Source of the DNA: Seohaeicola zhoushanensis | GTDB taxonomy: Bacteria; Pseudomonadota; Alphaproteobacteria; Rhodobacterales; Rhodobacteraceae | DNA: 64,000 nucleotides | NCBI RefSeq assembly: GCF_014656415.1 | Contig: NZ_BNCJ01000004.1 | Coordinates: 124,001 to 188,000 of the forward strand | Reading direction: 5' to 3' | Shown: positions 17,975 to 27,107 of the stretch, one piece after another | How positions within the stretch are numbered: position 1 is the first letter of the stretch | How the letters are laid out: every line of letters begins with the position of its first letter | Position numbers and translations under genes: made by a program | Notes under the pieces: model-generated | What the model was told of the DNA's origin: nothing | Databases searched by the model: none | Seen by the model: the letters and a program-made list of their open reading frames with translations, nothing else

Positions 17975-18993
17975 TGCGCACCGCCGTCGTGATCTGCCCC
18001 GGCCGGGGCACCTATGGCGCCGCCGAGCTTGGCTACCTGGCGCGCCACCATGCCGGCGCGGGCGAGATCGCCGCCTTCGACGCGATCCGCGCGGCCGCCG
18101 GGCAGGAAACCGTCTCGGCGCTGGACGGGGCCGAGCGGTTCTCGACCGCGAAACACACCCGCGGCGACGCCGCCTCGCCGCTGATCTACGCCTGTTCGCT
18201 GCTCGACGCGCTGTCGCTCACCGGGGTCGAGGTGGTCGCCGTCACCGGCAATTCGATGGGCTGGTACACCGCGCTCGCTGCCGCAGGGGCCGTGACGCCG
18301 ACCGCCGGTTTCGAGATCGCCAACACCATGGGCACGCTGATGCAGGCGCATATGATCGGCGGCCAGCTGGTCTATCCCTTCCTCGGCGACGACTGGCGCC
18401 CCGACCCGGCGCGCAAGGCCGCGCTGCTGGAGATCGTGGCCGGCATCGGCGCGCGGGCGGGACACGTTCTGGGGCTGTCGATCGACCTCGGCGGGATGCT
18501 GGTGCTGGCCGGCAACGCCGAGGGTCTCGCCGCCTTCGAGGCGGCCGTGCCCAGGGTCGACCGTTTCCCGATGCGGCTGGCCAACCACGCCGGCTTCCAC
18601 ACCGAGCTGCAGGCGCCGGTGGCAGCCGAGGGGCAATCGCGGCTCGGCGTGGAGCTGTTCGGCGGCCCGCGCAGGCCGCTGATCGACGGGCGCGGCCATA
18701 TCTGGTGGCCCCATGCCACCGATCCGGCGCAGCTGCGCGCCTATACGCTGGGGCACCAGGTGACCGAACCCTATGACTTCACCCGCGCCATCGCCACCGC
18801 CGCCCGTGAATTCGCCCCCGATCTCTTCATCGTGACGGGGCCGGGCACAACCATGGGCGGCGCGGTGGCGCAATCGCTGGTGCTGGCCGGCTGGCAGGGG
18901 CTGGCCTGCCGCGAGGACGTGCGCGCCGCCAGCGCCGCCGCGCCCTTCATCGTCTCGATGGGCGATCCGGGGCAGCGGGCGTTGCTGGGCTGA
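17974..18993 (+). CDS. ACP S-malonyltransferase-like acyltransferase
   Basis: A 339-residue protein of the FabD/malonyltransferase fold. The nucleophile elbow normally G-H-S-x-G reads GNSMG near residue 94, keeping the serine; the catalytic histidine context is LANHAGFHTEL near residues 203-213. Starts at ATG 17974, overlapping the E1 stop codon by one base, which implies coupled translation. The pairing suggests the acyltransferase moves an acyl product of the fused dehydrogenase, but this is inference; a conventional fabD role is less likely given the altered elbow and the context. Confidence 0.75.
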   Translation: MRTAVVICPGRGTYGAAELGYLARHHAGAGEIAAFDAIRAAAGQETVSALDGAERFSTAKHTRGDAASPLIYACSLLDALSLTGVEVVAVTGNSMGWYTALAAAGAVTPTAGFEIANTMGTLMQAHMIGGQLVYPFLGDDWRPDPARKAALLEIVAGIGARAGHVLGLSIDLGGMLVLAGNAEGLAAFEAAVPRVDRFPMRLANHAGFHTELQAPVAAEGQSRLGVELFGGPRRPLIDGRGHIWWPHATDPAQLRAYTLGHQVTEPYDFTRAIATAAREFAPDLFIVTGPGTTMGGAVAQSLVLAGWQGLACREDVRAASAAAPFIVSMGDPGQRALLG

Positions 18994-19080
18994 CCCGTCA
19001 GCGGTCGGTTTTCCCGCGCAATTTTCGATAAATCCCAGGGGTTTGCGCCGCCAGCGGCCGGGCTTGGCCGTGACGCGGCG

Positions 19081-19092
19081 CCCCCCCCCCCC
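19081..19092. repeat. C12 homopolymer tract before the chemotaxis operon
   Basis: Twelve consecutive C residues lie about 90 bases upstream of the first chemotaxis gene. In GC-rich DNA this could be a slippage-prone promoter-spacer tract or a sequencing artefact. Confidence 0.85.
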
Positions 19093-19101
19093 GGCAAACC
19101 G

Positions 19102-19120
19102 GGTTCGGCTTCACCGAACC
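19102..19120 (+). terminator. Hairpin downstream of the malonyltransferase-like gene
   Basis: A perfect 7-bp stem (GGTTCGG / CCGAACC) with a CTTCA loop is followed by TTAAGTCTTT. It is placed to end the 15797-18993 transcript before the chemotaxis operon. The T-run is broken, so strength is uncertain. Confidence 0.45.
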
Positions 19121-19179
19121 TTAAGTCTTTCCGGTCAGGTTGCACCCAATGGGTGACTGCCAAGCTGACGGAATCAGAC

Positions 19180-19749
19180 ATGCCTCTCAAACTTTCTGCC
19201 CTCGCCGCCTCACTCGCCGTGGCCGCCTTCGCCGCACATGCAGGCGAACCGCACGACCCGATGACAAGCTTCGTCGATGCGACGGTCAGGGGCTGGCTCG
19301 CCACGCCCTCGGTGCAGGCGGCGATTGCCGCCAGCAACGCGGCACATGCCGGGCTGAGCGAGGCGCAGCTGATAAAACGGGATGCCGCATGGCGGGCAGA
19401 AATCGGCCAGACGAAAACCCCGACGATCGACGCCATCCTGCAGTCCCCGGTGTCCGGGGCGCTGCGCGCCCATGTCGCCGACAGCGGCGGGCGGATCACC
19501 GAGATCATCCTGATGGACAACCGCGGCATGAATGTCGCGGTCAGCGATGTCACCTCCGATTTCTGGCAGGGCGACGAGGCCAAGTTCCAGCAGACGTTTC
19601 CCCGGGGTCCCGCGGCCCTGCATGTCAGCGAGGTCGAACTGGATGAATCCAGCCAGATCTACCAGGCGCAGGTGTCCTTCACCGTGACCGATGCGCAGGG
19701 CGCGCCGGTCGGCGCGGTGACCATCGGCCTGAATGCCGAAGCCTTCTGA
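19180..19749 (+). CDS. Periplasmic PDC-type sensory protein
   Basis: A 189-residue exported protein with a signal peptide (about residues 1-21, MPLKLSALAASLAVAAFAAHA) and a single PDC/Cache-like domain. The late pattern ILMDNRGMNVAVSDVTSDFWQGDEAKF followed by VSFTVTDAQGAPVGAVTIGLN is typical of this sensor fold. It has no membrane anchor or signalling domain, and it directly precedes the MCP gene at 19795. It may be a periplasmic ligand receptor that works with the MCP. An earlier GTG at 19153 is possible but spoils the signal peptide. No clear ribosome site is seen. Confidence 0.72.
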   Translation: MPLKLSALAASLAVAAFAAHAGEPHDPMTSFVDATVRGWLATPSVQAAIAASNAAHAGLSEAQLIKRDAAWRAEIGQTKTPTIDAILQSPVSGALRAHVADSGGRITEIILMDNRGMNVAVSDVTSDFWQGDEAKFQQTFPRGPAALHVSEVELDESSQIYQAQVSFTVTDAQGAPVGAVTIGLNAEAF

Positions 19750-19794
19750 CGCCATCCGGCCGCGACCGCCCCGCCGAACCGAGGACAGAGCTCC

Positions 19795-22362
19795 ATGACC
19801 CCTTTCAACATGCGACCGAAACTGAATTCCATCTTCCTCAAGATCGCGGCGATCCTGGTCGTCACGGTCGGGCTGGTGATCGGCACGGTGAAATACGTCG
19901 AATCGATCTATTCCGAACGGCTGGCGCAGCAGATCGTCGCCGAACAGGCCCTGTCCAATACGGTCCTGGTTGGCGACATCATCGGCGGCGCGGTGAAATT
20001 CGGCAAACGGGAACAGATCGGCGAGATCCTGCAGGGCACGGCGGCGGACTCCGGCGGGCAGCTGATCGGCGCGGTGGTGCTGGGCGCGGATGGCACCGAA
20101 CTCTCTGCCTTCGGCAGCGATGTTGCCGGGCTGAGCCATCTGCGCGATCTCGCCAAAGGCCTTCTCGCCGGGGATGAGGTCGCAGCCTCCGGCGATGGCC
20201 TGACCCTGGCCGTACCGCTCCGCTTCGGCAGCGGCGATGCCCTCGTGGGCGTTCTCGCGACGGGGTGGACCCCGGAGCGGATGCTCGCGCGCGCAGAGGA
20301 GTCGTCCCGGCAGGCGTTGCTATGGGCCGGCCTGGTCTTCCTCGGCGCGGTGGCGCTCTCGCTGGTGGTCTGCGGCGGTTTCATCGTCCGGCCGCTGCGC
20401 CAGTTTCGCGATGCCATCCAGGCGCTGGGCGACAGCCGGTACGACATCCGGATTCCCGGCCTGCGCCGCAGCGATGAAATTGGTGAAATCGGCCAGTCGC
20501 TGTCGATGCTTCGCGACCAACTGGAAGTCGGCCAGGCGATCCAGCGTGAAGCCAGTTTCAAGGGCTCGGCCTTCATGGGTTGTTCGGCGGCCCTGATGGT
20601 GGTCGATGAGACCGGCACGATCCGCTACCTGAACACAAGAATGGCGGCGCTGTTCAGCCAACATGAGGAAGCCTTTTCCAAGGTATTGCCGGGGTTCGAT
20701 GCGACCGGACTGGTCGGCCAACCCGTCGACGCCTGCAACATCGCCGGCGTGCAGCTGGGCGACCTGCTCCGTTCGGGCCAGGGCGCCCTGGGCCAGCGTG
20801 TGCTGCGTCTTGGCGAGGTGCATTTCTCGCTTTCGATCAGCGAGGTGAGCGGCGAGGACGGCGCGGCGCTCGGTCATGTGCTGGAATGGGCGGATGTGAC
20901 CAGCGACCTTCTCGGCAAGGCGACGCTGGGGTCGATAGAGGCCAACCAGCTCAAGGCGGAATTTGCCCCCTCGGGCGAGCTGATCCAGGCCAATCCGGCC
21001 TTCGCGGCTGCGCTGCGCGCATCGGTCGACGCCGTCAGGGGCCAGACCTTCGCCAGTATCGTCAGATCAGTGGGCCAGGGGCAGACGGCGGCGCAACTGC
21101 TCGAACTGGCCGGTCGTGGCCAGGGCTATGCCGGGCAGATCGCCTTGGCCGCCACGGACGGAACGACCACGTTGCTCGACGGCAGCCTCACCACGATCCG
21201 CGACAGCGAAGAAAAGCCGATGCGCATCCTGCTGCTCGGGCGTGACGTGACGGTATCCGAGGCCGAACTGGCCGCTGCCCGCAGCGCGCGGGAAGAGGCT
21301 GAGCGGAGCCAGGGGCAGGTGGTCCAGGCGCTCCAGGTCGGGCTCGCCAGGCTGAGCCAGGGCGATCTGACCACCGCCATCGAGGAGCCCTTCAGCGGGA
21401 CCTACGAACAGCTGCGCAGCGATTTCAACGGGGCGCTCCGCACGCTGGCCAGCGCGATGAGCGGCATCGCCCGCAGCGCGGAGAGCATCCACAACGAGGC
21501 GCGCGACATTTCCAGCACCGCGGATGGCCTGTCGCGGCGGACCGAGACGAACTCGGCCACGCTCGAGGAAACCGCCGCCGCGCTGGACACGCTGACAACC
21601 TCGGTGCGCGCCGCCGCATCAGGCGCGGACCGGGCGGATTCGGCGGTCTCGGCGGCCAAGACAAATGCCGAAAACAGCGGCCAGGTCGTGCTGGAAACGG
21701 TTTCGGCGATGGATCAGATCGCCGATTCCTCGGAGAAGATCACCTCGATCATCAAGGTGATCGACGACATCGCCTTCCAGACCAATCTCCTGGCGCTGAA
21801 TGCCGGAGTGGAAGCGGCGCGCGCCGGCGACGCCGGGCGCGGTTTCGCGGTCGTCGCCTCGGAGGTGCGGGCGCTGGCCCAGCGTTCGTCCAATGCCGCG
21901 CGCGAGATCAACGACCTGATCGCCAAGAGCGCGACCCAGGTCAAGACGGGGGTGCAACTGGTCGGCCGCACTGGCCAGGCGCTGCGCCAGATCGTCGAAT
22001 CCGTCTCCGAGATCTCGATCCTGGTTTCCGAGATCGCGGGTTCGGCCCGGCAGCAATCGGCCAGTCTTGCCGAGATCAACACGGCCGTCGGCCAGCTCGA
22101 CCATTCGACGCAGCAGAACGCGGCCCGGCTCGAGGAAACCACCGCCGCGAGCGAAGGTCTCCGCCAGAACGCGCTGAGCCTCGTCGATGCGGTCGCGCAG
22201 TTCCGCATCTCCGAACAGACCACCGAGGCGGGCGGCGTGGTGCAGACCCGTCAGCCGGAGAAGGCGGCAGCGGCCCGACGGCCACCCGAACGCGCGTTGG
22301 CAAGAACTGGCGGAGCGGCCCCGGCGATCGAAAAGGCCGCGGCGCAGTGGGAAGACTTCTGA
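19795..22362 (+). CDS. Methyl-accepting chemotaxis protein with PAS-like insert and CheR-tethering tail
   Basis: An 855-residue inner-membrane receptor. TM1 is at about residues 13-35, a periplasmic sensor follows to about 170, TM2 is at about 175-198 and a HAMP domain at 198-250. Two PAS-like segments cover about 255-500 and a HAMP-like region precedes the signalling domain from about 570. The conserved hairpin tip is near residues 655-705 ([20 protein letters not shown]). The last five residues, QWEDF, match the xWxxF tether that binds CheR and CheB. It should feed the CheA/CheW encoded downstream. The ligand is unknown. Confidence 0.92.
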   Translation: MTPFNMRPKLNSIFLKIAAILVVTVGLVIGTVKYVESIYSERLAQQIVAEQALSNTVLVGDIIGGAVKFGKREQIGEILQGTAADSGGQLIGAVVLGADGTELSAFGSDVAGLSHLRDLAKGLLAGDEVAASGDGLTLAVPLRFGSGDALVGVLATGWTPERMLARAEESSRQALLWAGLVFLGAVALSLVVCGGFIVRPLRQFRDAIQALGDSRYDIRIPGLRRSDEIGEIGQSLSMLRDQLEVGQAIQREASFKGSAFMGCSAALMVVDETGTIRYLNTRMAALFSQHEEAFSKVLPGFDATGLVGQPVDACNIAGVQLGDLLRSGQGALGQRVLRLGEVHFSLSISEVSGEDGAALGHVLEWADVTSDLLGKATLGSIEANQLKAEFAPSGELIQANPAFAAALRASVDAVRGQTFASIVRSVGQGQTAAQLLELAGRGQGYAGQIALAATDGTTTLLDGSLTTIRDSEEKPMRILLLGRDVTVSEAELAAARSAREEAERSQGQVVQALQVGLARLSQGDLTTAIEEPFSGTYEQLRSDFNGALRTLASAMSGIARSAESIHNEARDISSTADGLSRRTETNSATLEETAAALDTLTTSVRAAASGADRADSAVSAAKTNAENSGQVVLETVSAMDQIADSSEKITSIIKVIDDIAFQTNLLALNAGVEAARAGDAGRGFAVVASEVRALAQRSSNAAREINDLIAKSATQVKTGVQLVGRTGQALRQIVESVSEISILVSEIAGSARQQSASLAEINTAVGQLDHSTQQNAARLEETTAASEGLRQNALSLVDAVAQFRISEQTTEAGGVVQTRQPEKAAAARRPPERALARTGGAAPAIEKAAAQWEDF

Positions 22363-22423
22363 GGATCCGGCCCTCTCCGGGCAAACCGGAATGGCGGCCG
22401 GCGGGCGCGAAAGGCGGTGCGTT

Positions 22424-22969
22424 GTGAACGGAACGGTTTCGGCCCCCGCCGGCGTGGGCCTGAGGACAACCCATGTCATCCAGGGCGAGTTTCGCGTCTC
22501 GGACGATCCTGCCGTCGTGCTGACCACGATCCTCGGTTCCTGCGTGGCGACCTGTCTCTGCGATCCGGTCGCGCGGGTCGGCGGCATGAACCATTTCCTG
22601 CTGCCCGACGGCGAGATCAAGCAGGACATCGGGTTCCGCTATGGCCTGCTGGCGATGGAGTTGCTGGTCAACGGTCTCCTGAAGCGGGGCGCCCAGAAAC
22701 CACGCCTCGAAGCCAAGCTCTTCGGGGGGGCGATGATGAACGGCGGTCTTGGGCGGATCGGCGAGTCGAACGCGATCTTCGCGCGGCGGTTCCTGGCGAA
22801 CGAAGGCATTCCCTGCCGGGCGGAAAGCCTGGGCGGTACGCTCGCCCGGCGGGTGCGCTTCGTGCCGACGACCGGTCAGGCGCAGCAGATGCTTCTTGAG
22901 GACCAGGTCGAGCCGGATCGGCCACAACCTGTCGCTCCTCCTGGCGACGACGATGTGACGTTGTTCTGA
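22424..22969 (+). CDS. cheD: Chemoreceptor glutamine deamidase CheD
   Basis: CheD deamidates receptor glutamines at methylation sites. The active triad is present: T34 and C40 in TTILGSC and H57 in GGMNH (numbered from the GTG at 22424). GTG is preferred because GGCGG lies 6 bases before it; an in-frame ATG at 22391 has no ribosome site. The length of 181 residues is normal. A G7 run at 22724-22730 encodes part of FGGAMM and is in frame. The protein ends DDDVTLF, resembling the tail of the last gene in the operon. Confidence 0.9.
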   Translation: MNGTVSAPAGVGLRTTHVIQGEFRVSDDPAVVLTTILGSCVATCLCDPVARVGGMNHFLLPDGEIKQDIGFRYGLLAMELLVNGLLKRGAQKPRLEAKLFGGAMMNGGLGRIGESNAIFARRFLANEGIPCRAESLGGTLARRVRFVPTTGQAQQMLLEDQVEPDRPQPVAPPGDDDVTLF

Positions 22970-22981
22970 GGAAAGATCGCG

Positions 22982-23257
22982 ATGACGCTCCGCATAGACC
23001 TTGGCGAAAAGCTCGACACCGCGGCCGTGCCGGCCTTGCAGGCGCAGTTGCGCCAGGCGACGGGCCAGCCGGTGCAGCTCGAGGGCGGCAATCTGCGGCT
23101 CCTGGGCGGCTTGGCCGCGCAAATGCTCCTCGCCGCCGCGTGCCGTTGGGAGCGGGACGGGCATCGCTTCGAAATCCACCCGTCAGAAGCTCTGTGCGAC
23201 GACCTCCGTCGCTTTGGGCTGGACGCCGTTCTCCTTACGCAGGAACCACCGAAATGA
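22982..23257 (+). CDS. STAS-domain protein with a degenerate phospho-site
   Basis: A 91-residue single-domain STAS protein (anti-sigma-antagonist fold). The pattern VPALQAQLRQATGQPVQLEGGNLRLLGGLAAQMLLAA matches the beta-helix core. The position usually occupied by a phosphorylatable serine (D-x-S) reads E-G-G, so regulation by phosphorylation is unlikely. It overlaps cheY by 4 nt (ATGA) and lies 12 bases after cheD, so it belongs to the chemotaxis operon. STAS proteins are found in several alphaproteobacterial che operons without a settled role. Confidence 0.78.
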   Translation: MTLRIDLGEKLDTAAVPALQAQLRQATGQPVQLEGGNLRLLGGLAAQMLLAAACRWERDGHRFEIHPSEALCDDLRRFGLDAVLLTQEPPK

Positions 23258-23622
23258 GCATCAGGGTACTCGCAATCGACGATTCCCGCACCATCCGCGA
23301 GATGCTGCGCCATACGCTGACCGAGGGCGGCTTCGAGGTGCATGTCGCGGAGGATGGCATCGACGGGATCGAGAAACTCCCCGGTATCGCCCCCGACGTG
23401 GTGATCACCGACATCAACATGCCGCGGATGGACGGCTTCGGCGTGATCGATACCATTCGCGCCGCGGCGGAATATGCCGGGCTGCCGATCCTGGTGCTGA
23501 CCACCGAGAGCGCGCAGGACCTCAAGGACAGGGCCCGTCGCAGCGGGGCCACGGGGTGGATCGTCAAACCTTTCGATGATGCCAAGCTGATCGGCACCAT
23601 CCGGCGGATCACGGTAGCATGA
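23254..23622 (+). CDS. cheY: CheY-type response regulator
   Basis: A 122-residue stand-alone receiver domain. The acidic pair is D9/D10, the phospho-acceptor is D53 in VITDINMPRMDG, the conserved threonine/serine region is LVLTTES and the lysine is in VKPFD. It lies between the STAS gene (4-nt overlap) and cheA (7-base gap). It most likely shuttles CheA phosphoryl groups to the flagellar motor or to an output protein. A second CheY is encoded at 27108. Confidence 0.93.
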   Translation: MSIRVLAIDDSRTIREMLRHTLTEGGFEVHVAEDGIDGIEKLPGIAPDVVITDINMPRMDGFGVIDTIRAAAEYAGLPILVLTTESAQDLKDRARRSGATGWIVKPFDDAKLIGTIRRITVA

Positions 23623-23629
23623 GGTTGGC

Positions 23630-25738
23630 ATGAGCACCGCAAACGACATCCGGCAGACCTTCTTCCAGGAATGCGACGAATTGCTCGAGGCGCTGGACGA
23701 CGGGCTGAGCGAGATCGACGATGGCATCGCCGACGCCACCTTCAGCATCGACACCGTCAATGCGGTGTTCCGTGCGGTGCATTCGATCAAGGGCGGCGCG
23801 GCGGCCTTCGGGTTGGATGCGCTGGTGCATTTCGCCCATCAGTTCGAGACGGTGCTCGACGCCATGCGCTCGGGCCAGTTGCAGGCGACCGAGGAGGGCA
23901 TGAAGATCTGCCACCGGGCGGCGGATCACCTGAACGACCTGGTGGCCGCGGGCCGCGAGAATCGGGAGCTCGACGCGGGGAGCGGCCCCGATATCGCTGC
24001 GCGGCTGGCCGGCCTTGTGGCCATGCCAGAATCCGCGCCGGCCCCCACGCCGCCCGTTTCGGGGGAAGGCGGCTTTGGGTTCGCTCCGCTCAGCCTCGAT
24101 CTGGGCGCCATTACGCAGGATTCCGGGCAGACCACGTTCGTGATCGCTTTCCGCCCGCATCGGGCGCTCTACGCCAGTGGCAACGACACCGCCCTGATCC
24201 TCCGCGAGCTGGACGAAATGGGGGTGCTGACTGTCGAGGTCGCAACCGAGGGGCTACCGGATTTCGACGCGATCGAGGCAGGCGAAGCCTACCTGTCCTG
24301 GACGCTGCGGCTGGTGACCGAGGAAAGCGAAGGCGCGGTGCGGGACGTCTTCGAATTCGTCGAAGGCATGTGCGACTTGCAGATCGAAGCGGTGGCCGAC
24401 GCCCCTGCCGGTGCCGAAATTCCGCTGCCTGCCGCGCCCGAGACGCCTGTCGCCGCGCCGGTCGGGGCACCGCCCGCCCCACCCCCCGCGCCCGCGCAGT
24501 CCCGCGACAAGCCGGCGGAGGCCGAAGGCCCCAAGGCGACCGTGCGGGTCAATCTCGACCTGGTCGACCGGCTCATCAACATGGTGGGCGAACTTGTCAT
24601 CAACCAGGCCGTATTGACGCAATGCGTCAAGGATGCCGGCTTGCTCGACCGGGGTGATCTGTCCACCAGCCTCGCCGAATTCCGCAACCTGGCGCGCGAC
24701 ATCCAAGAGAGCGTGATGGCGATCCGCGCGCAGTCGGTGAAACCCCTGTTCCAGCGCATGGCGCGGATCGTGCGTGAGGCGGCGGAACTTTCGGGCAAGG
24801 AGACGGAGTTCGTCACCGAGGGCGAGGCAACGGAGGTCGACAAGACAATCATCGAGCGCCTGGTCGATCCGCTGACGCATATGATCCGCAACGCGGTGGA
24901 TCACGGGCTCGAGTCGCCCCAGGACCGCCTGGCCGCGGGGAAGCCCGCGACGGGGCGGGTCACGCTCTCGGCCGCACATCGCTCGGGCCGGGTGCTGATC
25001 GAGGTCTCCGACGACGGCGCCGGGATCAATCGGCCCAAGGTCTTTCAGATCGCCGTGGAAAAGGGGCTGATCCCGCCCGAGTCGCAGCTGAAGGACGCGG
25101 AGATCGACAACCTGCTGTTCATGCCGGGGTTTTCGACGGCCAGTCAGGTCAGCAACCTTTCGGGTCGCGGCGTGGGCATGGACGTGGTGCGCAGCGCGAT
25201 CCAGAAGCTCGGCGGGCGGGTCAGCATCCAGTCGCAGCGCGGCAAGGGCACGACGATGTCGATCAGCCTGCCGCTGACGCTCGCCGTGCTGGACGGAATG
25301 GTGGTCGACGTGGCCGGGCAGACGATGGTCGTGCCGATCACCGCCATCGTCGAGACACTGCGCCCGAAACCCGAGGATATCCATGCCCTCGGCGCCGACA
25401 ACCTCGTGGTTTCGGTGCGCAACAAGCTGGTGCCGGTCATCGACCTCGGCGTCGTCTTCGGCCATCGCGGCGCGCCGGCCTCGATCTCGGACATGGTGGT
25501 ACTGCTGGTCGAATCCGACAGCCACACAAGCTGGGCGCTGGCGGTCGACCAGATCTTCGACCAGCGGCAGGTGGTGATCAAGGGGCTCGAGTCCAACTAC
25601 GGGCACGTGCCCGGCGTCGCCGCGGCCACCATCCTCGGCGATGGCAACATCGCCCTGATCATCGATCCCGAAGAAACCGCGCATCGCTCGGGGGCGGCCA
25701 TCGACCCCGGCGAACTGGCCCTGTTGGACGAGGTGTGA
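23630..25738 (+). CDS. cheA: Chemotaxis histidine kinase CheA
   Basis: A 702-residue CheA. The HPt domain has the phospho-histidine H51 in FRAVHSIKGGAAAFGL; a P2-like region lies at about residues 150-250, followed by an alanine/proline-rich linker at about 260-300. P3 dimerisation begins near 303 (VRVNLDLVDRLINMVGELV), P4 ATPase spans about 370-545 with the N-box IRNAVDHGLE, and the CheW-like P5 domain ends the chain. All catalytic boxes look intact. cheW starts one base after its stop codon, so the two are translated together. Confidence 0.95.
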   Translation: MSTANDIRQTFFQECDELLEALDDGLSEIDDGIADATFSIDTVNAVFRAVHSIKGGAAAFGLDALVHFAHQFETVLDAMRSGQLQATEEGMKICHRAADHLNDLVAAGRENRELDAGSGPDIAARLAGLVAMPESAPAPTPPVSGEGGFGFAPLSLDLGAITQDSGQTTFVIAFRPHRALYASGNDTALILRELDEMGVLTVEVATEGLPDFDAIEAGEAYLSWTLRLVTEESEGAVRDVFEFVEGMCDLQIEAVADAPAGAEIPLPAAPETPVAAPVGAPPAPPPAPAQSRDKPAEAEGPKATVRVNLDLVDRLINMVGELVINQAVLTQCVKDAGLLDRGDLSTSLAEFRNLARDIQESVMAIRAQSVKPLFQRMARIVREAAELSGKETEFVTEGEATEVDKTIIERLVDPLTHMIRNAVDHGLESPQDRLAAGKPATGRVTLSAAHRSGRVLIEVSDDGAGINRPKVFQIAVEKGLIPPESQLKDAEIDNLLFMPGFSTASQVSNLSGRGVGMDVVRSAIQKLGGRVSIQSQRGKGTTMSISLPLTLAVLDGMVVDVAGQTMVVPITAIVETLRPKPEDIHALGADNLVVSVRNKLVPVIDLGVVFGHRGAPASISDMVVLLVESDSHTSWALAVDQIFDQRQVVIKGLESNYGHVPGVAAATILGDGNIALIIDPEETAHRSGAAIDPGELALLDEV

Positions 25739-25739
25739 A

Positions 25740-26210
25740 ATGACGACGGCAACCCATGTGCAGCCCGGCGTTCGCGAGTTGGTGACCTTCCGCGTGGGCG
25801 ACCAGGATTTCTGCATCGACATCATGATGGTGCGCGAAATCCGCGGATGGTCGCCGGCGACGATCCTGCCCCATGCGCCGAAATACGTGCTGGGGGTCAT
25901 AAACCTGCGCGGTTCGGTGGTTCCCATCGTCGACCTTTCGGCGCGGCTGGGCCTGGGGCCATCGGTCCCCGATGACCGCCACGTGATCGTCATTGCCGTG
26001 ATCGGCACCCAGGCCACCGGTTTCCTGGTCAGCGCGGTGGCCGATATCATAGCGGTCGATGCCTCCGAGGTGCAGCCGACGCCGGATGTCACATCCGAGG
26101 CGACGCGCAATTTCATCGAAGGGGTCATCGTCACCAGGGAGCGGATGTTGCGGGTGCTCGATATCCAGACCGTGCTGCCCAAGGTCGCGGAAACCGCAGA
26201 GGCGTCATGA
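25740..26210 (+). CDS. cheW: Chemotaxis coupling protein CheW
   Basis: A 156-residue coupling protein that bridges receptors and CheA in polar arrays. The fold is shown by LVTFRVGDQDFCIDIMMVREIRG, the loop ILPHAPKYVLGVINLRGSVVPIVDL and the C-terminal REMLRVLDIQTVLP helix. It sits one base after cheA and overlaps cheR by 4 nt (ATGA). Length and motifs are normal. Confidence 0.94.
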   Translation: MTTATHVQPGVRELVTFRVGDQDFCIDIMMVREIRGWSPATILPHAPKYVLGVINLRGSVVPIVDLSARLGLGPSVPDDRHVIVIAVIGTQATGFLVSAVADIIAVDASEVQPTPDVTSEATRNFIEGVIVTRERMLRVLDIQTVLPKVAETAEAS

Positions 26211-27065
26211 GCGTGTTGCAGGCAGATCTGCCGGGTGGGCCGATCGGGCGGGATATCGACTATGGAACCGCGGATTTCCAGCGGATCACCGAGATCCTGC
26301 ACGAGGTCTCGGGCATCCGGATGCCGCCCACGAACGAGGCGCTGGTCTTCTCGCGGCTGTCGCGGCGGGTGCGCGAGCTGGGGATGAGCCGGTTCTGCGA
26401 CTATGTCGACCACGTGCAGGCAGCCCGGAATGCCGACGAGCGCGAGGCGATGGTCGAGGCGCTGACCACCAATACGACGCGCTTCTTTCGCGAGGGCTAC
26501 CATTTCGACACGCTGGCCGAGGCGCTGCTGCCCGACCTGGTGCAGAAGGCGCGGGCGGGGGGGGCGCGTGCGGCTCTGGTCGGCCGGCTGCTCGACGGGG
26601 GAGGAGGCCTATTCGATCGCGGCGGTGGTGCTGAAGCATTTCGCCGAGGCCGGCCGACACGATCTGCGCATCCTTGCCACCGATATCAGCCGCCGGGTGC
26701 TGGCGGTGGCCGAGCGGGCGGAATACCCGGCCGACAGGGCCGAGGCCATTACCCCCGAGCTGGCGGCGCTGATGTTCGAGCGCGGAGGCGAGAAGCTGCG
26801 CATCCGCCCGGCGCTGCGCGAATTGGTCAGCTTTCGCTACATGAACTTCATGGAGCCCTGGCCGGTCACCGGCCCCTTCGACGCGATCTTCTGCCGCAAC
26901 GTGATGATCTACATGGAGGACGACGTGCAGGCGCGGGTCTGGGCCGGGCTGGCCTCGGTCCTGGCGCCGGGCGGCACGCTGTTCACCGGCCATTCCGAGC
27001 GGATCGGTCCGGAGTTGAAGGGCAGCCTGCAAATGGTCGGCAAGACCACCTTCCGCCGGGTCTGA
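26207..27065 (+). pseudogene. cheR: CheR methyltransferase gene, frameshifted at a G8 run
   Basis: CheR methylates receptor glutamates with S-adenosylmethionine. The first part (26207 to about 26557, residues 1-117) gives the normal N-terminal helices with EALTTNTTRFFRE. At the run of eight G (26557-26564) the frame is lost. The next frame continues perfectly with L-W-S-A-G-C-S-T-G-E-E-A-Y-S, the SAM-binding motif, through FDAIFCRNVMIYM to the usual tail. One G fewer would give an intact protein of about 285 residues. This is either a sequencing error or a real frameshift in a slippage-prone tract. cheR overlaps cheW by 4 nt. Confidence 0.85.
26557..26564 (+). repeat. G8 homopolymer in cheR
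   Basis: Eight G residues at the exact point where cheR changes frame. G7 would restore the reading frame. A similar G7 run in cheD at 22724-22730 is in frame. Confidence 0.9.
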
Positions 27066-27107
27066 GACCATGATCGCAAGACGACAACAGGAAAGGGACA
27101 GCCCCAC

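Noticed and set aside
22391-22969. CheD starting at ATG 22391
   Set aside because: No ribosome site precedes this ATG; GTG 22424 has one at proper spacing.
24254-26503. Long minus-strand open frame (749 codons) opposite cheA, cheW and cheR
   Set aside because: Antisense to well-supported chemotaxis genes with no domain; a product of high GC content.
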